Source of the DNA: Roseivivax sediminis
GTDB lineage: Bacteria > Pseudomonadota > Alphaproteobacteria > Rhodobacterales > Rhodobacteraceae
DNA length: 64,000 nucleotides
Direction: 5' to 3'
Assembly: GCF_900112685.1 (NCBI RefSeq)
Contig: NZ_FOMS01000014.1
Span: forward strand, 1-64,000
The notes under the pieces are model-generated. The model ran no database searches and was not told the origin of the DNA. It worked only from the letters and a program-made list of their open reading frames with translations. A program made the translations under genes and the position numbers. Below are positions 60,695 to 64,000 of the stretch, in pieces (within the stretch, counting starts at the first letter, position 1; each line of letters opens with the position of its first letter).

Positions 60695-61743
60695 TGACCC
60701 CGAAACTTTCCACGACCGAGATCGCGACGCTTATCATCCTGGCACTGGCGAGCGTCGCCATCCTGGCGGTCCCGAAATTCGCCGGGCTAAGCCTGCAGCT
60801 CGACCTGTCGATCATCTTTGTCTACGCCATCCTCGCCCTCTCCATGGGGTTCATGTGGGGACAGGTCGGCATGCTGAGCTTCGGCCAGACGGTGTTCTTC
60901 GGCATCGGCGGCTACAGCTACGCGATTTTCGCGCTGAACACCGGCGACACCACCACCGCCATGTTGCTGGCGATCCTGCTGCCGATGCTCGTCGCCGCGC
61001 TGCTGGGCTATTTCATCATCTATGGCGGCATCAACGATATCTATTTCGCGGTGATCACCATGGTCGCCACCATCGCGCTGGAAAAGGCCGTACGCGCCAC
61101 CTCGGACCCGCGGATCAAGATCGGTGACGTCAGGCTGCAGGGGCAGAACGGCATCGCCGCCCTGCCCGACCTCAAAGTCCCGTGGAACCCGTCCGAGACG
61201 CTGTTCGTGACGGAGGTCTACTACCTCATCTTCATCGCCATGCTGCTGGTGACCGCGGCCTATGCCCTGCTGCTGCGCGCCAGGGTCGGGCGTGTGCTGG
61301 TGGGAATCCGCGAAAATGAGCAGCGCATCGCCCTGCTGGGCTATGACCCGCGCCGCTACAAGCTGCTGATCTTCGTCATCTCCGGCGGCGTGGCCGGGCT
61401 GGCGGGCGGGCTGTACGCCGTCTGGGGCAACTTCGTCGCACCGGAAATGATGAACCTCAACGCCTCCGCCTCGGTGGTGATCAACGTGCTCGTCGGCGGC
61501 AAGGCCAGCCTTCTCGGCCCTCTGGTCGGCACCGGCATCGTGCAGTCACTGACAAGTTGGCTGGGTTCGGCCGGGGTCGGACAGGTCAACGTCGTGCTGG
61601 GCCTCATCCTGATCGCTGCCGTGCAGGTCTTCCCGCAAGGGGTGGTTCCGATGGTCTCTGCCATCTGCAGATGGGGCCTGGGACATCTGGTAAGACTGGC
61701 GCAGCCGTCGCGGCGCGCCTCGGCCACCGGAGGAAAGCAATGA
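60694..61743 (+). CDS. Branched-chain/urea-type ABC permease (UrtC-like)
   Basis: A 349-residue LivM-type permease: FVYAILALSMGFMWGQVGML, SFGQTVFFGIGGYSYAIFAL, the cytoplasmic loop RARVGRVLVGIRENEQRIAL with LGYDPRRYKLLIFVISGGVA, and GGKASLLGPLVGTGIVQSLT near the end. Pairs with the preceding permease to form the channel. Overlaps the ATPase gene by four bases (ATGA). Confidence 0.9.
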   Translation: MTPKLSTTEIATLIILALASVAILAVPKFAGLSLQLDLSIIFVYAILALSMGFMWGQVGMLSFGQTVFFGIGGYSYAIFALNTGDTTTAMLLAILLPMLVAALLGYFIIYGGINDIYFAVITMVATIALEKAVRATSDPRIKIGDVRLQGQNGIAALPDLKVPWNPSETLFVTEVYYLIFIAMLLVTAAYALLLRARVGRVLVGIRENEQRIALLGYDPRRYKLLIFVISGGVAGLAGGLYAVWGNFVAPEMMNLNASASVVINVLVGGKASLLGPLVGTGIVQSLTSWLGSAGVGQVNVVLGLILIAAVQVFPQGVVPMVSAICRWGLGHLVRLAQPSRRASATGGKQ

Positions 61744-62456
61744 CCGCGCTTCTGGAAACACGCGATCTGACGCGGCGCTTTGGCGGGGTCACGGCGATCG
61801 ACAATGTCAACTTCGCCGTGGACCACAAGGAACTGCGCTGCCTGATCGGCTCCAACGGCGCGGGCAAGAGCACCTTCTTCAAGATGCTCACCGCGCAGAT
61901 GCCACCCAGCACCGGCCGGATCATCTTTGACAATCGCGACATCACCGACCTGGAGCCGAGCGAGATTGCCCGGCTGGGCATCGGCATCAAGAACCAGGTG
62001 CCGGACGTGCTGGACGGGATGAGCGTGGAGGAAAACATCTGGCTGGCCGCGCGGTCCCGCGTAGGCAGGGAGGGCGCACTGTCCGTCGTAGAGGACACGC
62101 TGGCGCTCTTGGATCTCAGGGTGCGGCGCAAGGATCTTGTCGGCAATCTCGCCCATGGCCAGCGGCAGTGGGTGGAGTTCGGCATGGTCATCGCGCTGGC
62201 CCCGAGACTGGCCCTCCTGGATGAGCCGACCGCCGGCATGACCGCCGCCGAAACCATCCGCACGGCAGAGCTGATCGCCGAGTTGAACAAGACCATGGCG
62301 GTGATCGTGGTCGAGCATGACATGCAGTTCATCCGGCGCCTGAACGCCTTTGTCACCGTCTTCCACCAGGGCCGCGTCCTGGCCGAGGGGCCTATGCACA
62401 GGATCATGGAGAACGAGGAGGTGAGGAATGTATATCTCGGACGCGATGCAGCTTGA
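61740..62456 (+). CDS. ABC ATPase, UrtD/LivG-like
   Basis: A 238-residue ATPase: Walker A LIGSNGAGKSTFFKMLTAQM (~38-57), LGIGIKNQVPDVLDGMSVEE, signature region NLAHGQRQWVEFGMVIALAP (AHGQRQW is the Urt/amide-type form of LSxGxxQ), Walker B LALLDEPTAGMTAAET, and H-loop IVVEHDMQFIRRLN. Overlaps urtE-like by 29 bases. Confidence 0.9.
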   Translation: MTALLETRDLTRRFGGVTAIDNVNFAVDHKELRCLIGSNGAGKSTFFKMLTAQMPPSTGRIIFDNRDITDLEPSEIARLGIGIKNQVPDVLDGMSVEENIWLAARSRVGREGALSVVEDTLALLDLRVRRKDLVGNLAHGQRQWVEFGMVIALAPRLALLDEPTAGMTAAETIRTAELIAELNKTMAVIVVEHDMQFIRRLNAFVTVFHQGRVLAEGPMHRIMENEEVRNVYLGRDAA

Positions 62457-63147
62457 GGTGGACGGGCTGACCTCCGGCTACGGCGGGATCACCGTGCTGG
62501 AGGGGCTGACGCTGGCCGTGGCCGAGGGGGAGCTCGTGGGCATTCTCGGCCATAACGGTATGGGTAAGACGACCCTGATGCGCAGCCTGATCGGCGCGGT
62601 TCCGGCACGGGCCGGGCGGCTGTCCTTCATGGGTACGGACATCACAAATCTGCCGCCACACCGACGCAACCAGCTCGGCATCGGCTACGTGCCGCAGGGA
62701 CGCGAGATCATCAAGGGCCTCTCGGTGAAAGAGAACCTGCTGCTGGGTCAGGCGGCGCACAGGGGCGCGTCGGAATATGACAGGACGCTGGCGCTCTTCC
62801 CCGAGCTGGTGGAACTTCTGGAACGTCCAGGCAGCCGCCTGTCGGGCGGACAGCAACAGCTTCTCGCGCTGGCCCGCTGTCTGATGGGCCGTCCCCGCCT
62901 GCTGCTCCTGGACGAGCCGACGGAGGGCATCCAGCCTTCGATCGTCAGCGACATCGCCCAGAAACTGAGACACCTGCGCTCCGAGCTGGGGCTGACGATC
63001 ATCGTGGTGGAACAGAACCTCGACTTCCTGTGCAGCATTGCCGATCGCAGTATCGTCCTGCGCGGAGGCCGGATCGTCGCCGACCTGCGCGGTGCGGCCG
63101 TCCCGGACCGGGACGAGATCGAGCAGCACCTGCTGATCAACGCCTGA
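62428..63147 (+). CDS. ABC ATPase, UrtE/LivF-like
   Basis: A 239-residue ATPase: Walker A ILGHNGMGKTTLMRSLIGAV, LGIGYVPQGREIIKGLSVKE (the YVPQGR Q-loop typical of LivF/UrtE), signature SRLSGGQQQLLALARCLMGR, Walker B LLLLDEPTEGIQPSIV, H-loop IIVVEQNLDFL. GAGGAGGTGAGG lies just before ATG 62428; ATG 62446 is an alternative. Last gene of the importer, completing a UrtABCDE-type set. Confidence 0.9.
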   Translation: MYISDAMQLEVDGLTSGYGGITVLEGLTLAVAEGELVGILGHNGMGKTTLMRSLIGAVPARAGRLSFMGTDITNLPPHRRNQLGIGYVPQGREIIKGLSVKENLLLGQAAHRGASEYDRTLALFPELVELLERPGSRLSGGQQQLLALARCLMGRPRLLLLDEPTEGIQPSIVSDIAQKLRHLRSELGLTIIVVEQNLDFLCSIADRSIVLRGGRIVADLRGAAVPDRDEIEQHLLINA

Positions 63148-63194
63148 GGCGCCGTCCCCTCGGAATGTCGTCCGTTTCTGCAACCGGGTAAACT

Positions 63195-63222
63195 GCCCGC
63201 CGCATCCCGCGTCGGGGCTTTT
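63195..63222 (+). terminator. Imperfect terminator after the importer operon
   Basis: GCCC...GGGC arms around a GC-rich core (63195-63218) followed by TTTT. The stem has mismatches, so this is moderate evidence. 63223-63370 holds nothing I can assign. Confidence 0.4.
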
Positions 63223-63370
63223 CATGTCCCGGCTCTCACGGAACAGAAACGATACGGCGGTCTCTGGAGCAATCCTGACGAGGTCCTTGACCTGACATCT
63301 TGGGAGTGCGTGATGTGCTTAATGCCGCGCCGGTTCGGCGAGATCGGCCAAAGCCCCCATCACCGAAGGT

Positions 63371-63580
63371 TCAATGGTGCTCACAGCGATGGATCTGAAC
63401 ACCATCGGGCAGTTCGCTAAAAGACTTGGATCGTGCTCGACCTATGCCTACGGCGTCACAGCATGCCTCGATTTGGTCGAAATACTCGTCCGCCTGCTCG
63501 ACACCCCACGTGTCGTAGGTGTAGCGTCAGATGCCTCGCAAATCGTCTTCGGCTGCGAGTGATAGGTCATACGTCGTCAT
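63371..63580 (-). pseudogene. ParE-type toxin gene with an internal stop codon
   Basis: From ATG 63580 the frame reads MTTYDLSLAAEDDLRGI, then TGA at 63529-63527, then RYTYDTWGVEQADEYFDQIE, ACCDAVGIGRARSKSFSELP and DGVQIHRCEHH. The stop sits exactly where ParE proteins have Trp (DLRGIWRYT), so a single TGG to TGA change killed the gene. The C-terminal strand pair is also missing after HRCEHH. It begins 8 bases after the antitoxin stop. Confidence 0.75.
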
Positions 63581-63588
63581 GCCGTCGA

Positions 63589-63855
63589 TTACAGTCCGGC
63601 TTGCTTGCGCGCTTCGCGGCGGATGTCACCTAGGGACTTGGTGGATAGCTCACCGTGACGCGCCTGCTCGATTCGAGGCTTCAGGAAACTCGCCACGGCG
63701 CTGAAGGCCTCGTCCTCGCTCATGCTGTCAAGGGCAGGAGCCTCGCGGAGAGTGCAGTTCAGGACATAGTCCTTTATACTCTGACCCTTAAGCGCAGCAA
63801 TGGCTTTGAGCTTCTGGTACTCTTCAGGGGTTATATCAATGGATATCCTAGGCAT
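63589..63855 (-). CDS. ParD/DUF1778-like ribbon-helix-helix antitoxin
   Basis: An 88-residue protein from ATG 63855. MPRISIDITPEEYQKLKAIA and ALKGQSIKDYVLNCTLREAP form the RHH fold, and SAVASFLKPRIEQARHGELS is the toxin-binding tail. An ATG at 63864 (MESMPRIS) is a possible earlier start. The partner toxin gene downstream is broken, so this is a surviving antitoxin. Confidence 0.82.
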   Translation of the reverse strand: MPRISIDITPEEYQKLKAIAALKGQSIKDYVLNCTLREAPALDSMSEDEAFSAVASFLKPRIEQARHGELSTKSLGDIRREARKQAGL

Positions 63856-63911
63856 AGATTCCATATAGCGCAACGCGAACAACATAACAACATTTGCGCT
63901 CGTGACCTGAG

Positions 63912-64000
63912 CCCCGATGAGTAGAAGACCACGTCGTCGCGCGGCAACTCCTTCAGTGTCGCGCCGATGGCGGCGAAGGCCTCGTCCCCCGTCGTCTCGA
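63912..64000 (-). pseudogene. Fragment of a FdhF/YdeP-type molybdopterin oxidoreductase
   Basis: Entering from the right edge, the minus strand encodes ETTGDEAFAAIGATLKELPR then DDVVFYSSG, matching the WDEAFxxIGxxLxxL..PDxxxFYxSGRxSNE segment of FdhF/YdeP oxidoreductases. After the SG the frame changes to unrelated sequence (LRSRAQM) instead of continuing RxSNE. The gene is therefore cut ~75 bases upstream of the antitoxin. The rest lies outside the window. Confidence 0.55.

Noticed and set aside
1-64000. tRNA, rRNA or known riboswitches
   Set aside because: I looked for tRNA-like cloverleaf ends and common riboswitch cores by eye and found none convincing; a covariance search would be decisive.

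Overview
The window reads as an alphaproteobacterium, most likely a Rhodobacterales (Roseobacter-group) chromosome or large replicon. The DNA is GC-rich with strong GC3 bias, and GTG/TTG starts and ATGA/GTGA overlaps are common. The family mix fits marine Rhodobacteraceae: tungstate TupA/TupC, ExoD, PCuAC-type protein, DUF4168, Urt-type amide transporter and several toxin-antitoxin pairs. The species cannot be named from the sequence alone. Much of the window is accessory DNA: at least a dozen broken genes and remnants of IS3, IS30 and ISNCY elements.

Layout. 1-4.4 kb: a cut-off exported protein, an RTX-repeat protein, manC and a collapsed UDP-glucose dehydrogenase gene. 4.4-13 kb: a mobile element with a DUF927 helicase-like protein, a serine recombinase, VapBC, an XRE regulator, many very small membrane-protein genes, a repeat-dense gene-free stretch with iteron-like repeats, and a duplicated micro-gene module. 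13-18.5 kb: two decayed ABC importer loci (ModA-like protein plus a chimeric FecE tail; TupC/TupA without a permease), a vapC remnant and a RecD/Dda-like helicase. 18.5-35.9 kb: PhoD, integrase and CorC fragments, Ca/Na antiporter, Kup, ExoD, TerC, a fused SecDF, a four-gene metal-type ABC cluster resembling the zinc-regulated zrg operons, PhoA, and an ECF sigma/anti-sigma pair facing a DUF4168 gene.

36.3-50.5 kb is the most interesting part. A tight five-gene minus-strand operon encodes HAD-UbiA, GtrA, a DprE1-like oxidase, a DprE2-like reductase and a polytopic GT-C-like protein. The last four have the same order as mycobacterial Rv3789-Rv3792 (GtrA, DprE1, DprE2, AftA), which make and use polyprenyl-phosphoryl-D-arabinose. 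Divergently, a plus-strand run encodes an AsmA-like protein, a DUF2723 GT-C protein, a DUF4185 protein (the family classed as GH183 endo-D-arabinanase), a small membrane protein and two sulfotransferase-type proteins. Together these suggest a D-arabinofuranose-containing, possibly sulfated, surface glycan made and trimmed by a Gram-negative bacterium.

50.4-64 kb: a ParDE locus and ISNCY remnant, then a catabolic and uptake cluster: hydantoinase/oxoprolinase HyuA and HyuB, an AmiC-like amide sensor, an AmiR-like ANTAR antiterminator, a leader with two six-base-loop hairpins, and a complete UrtABCDE-type ABC importer. The window ends in a ParD-like antitoxin, a ParE toxin gene killed by an internal stop, and a cut-off molybdopterin oxidoreductase fragment.
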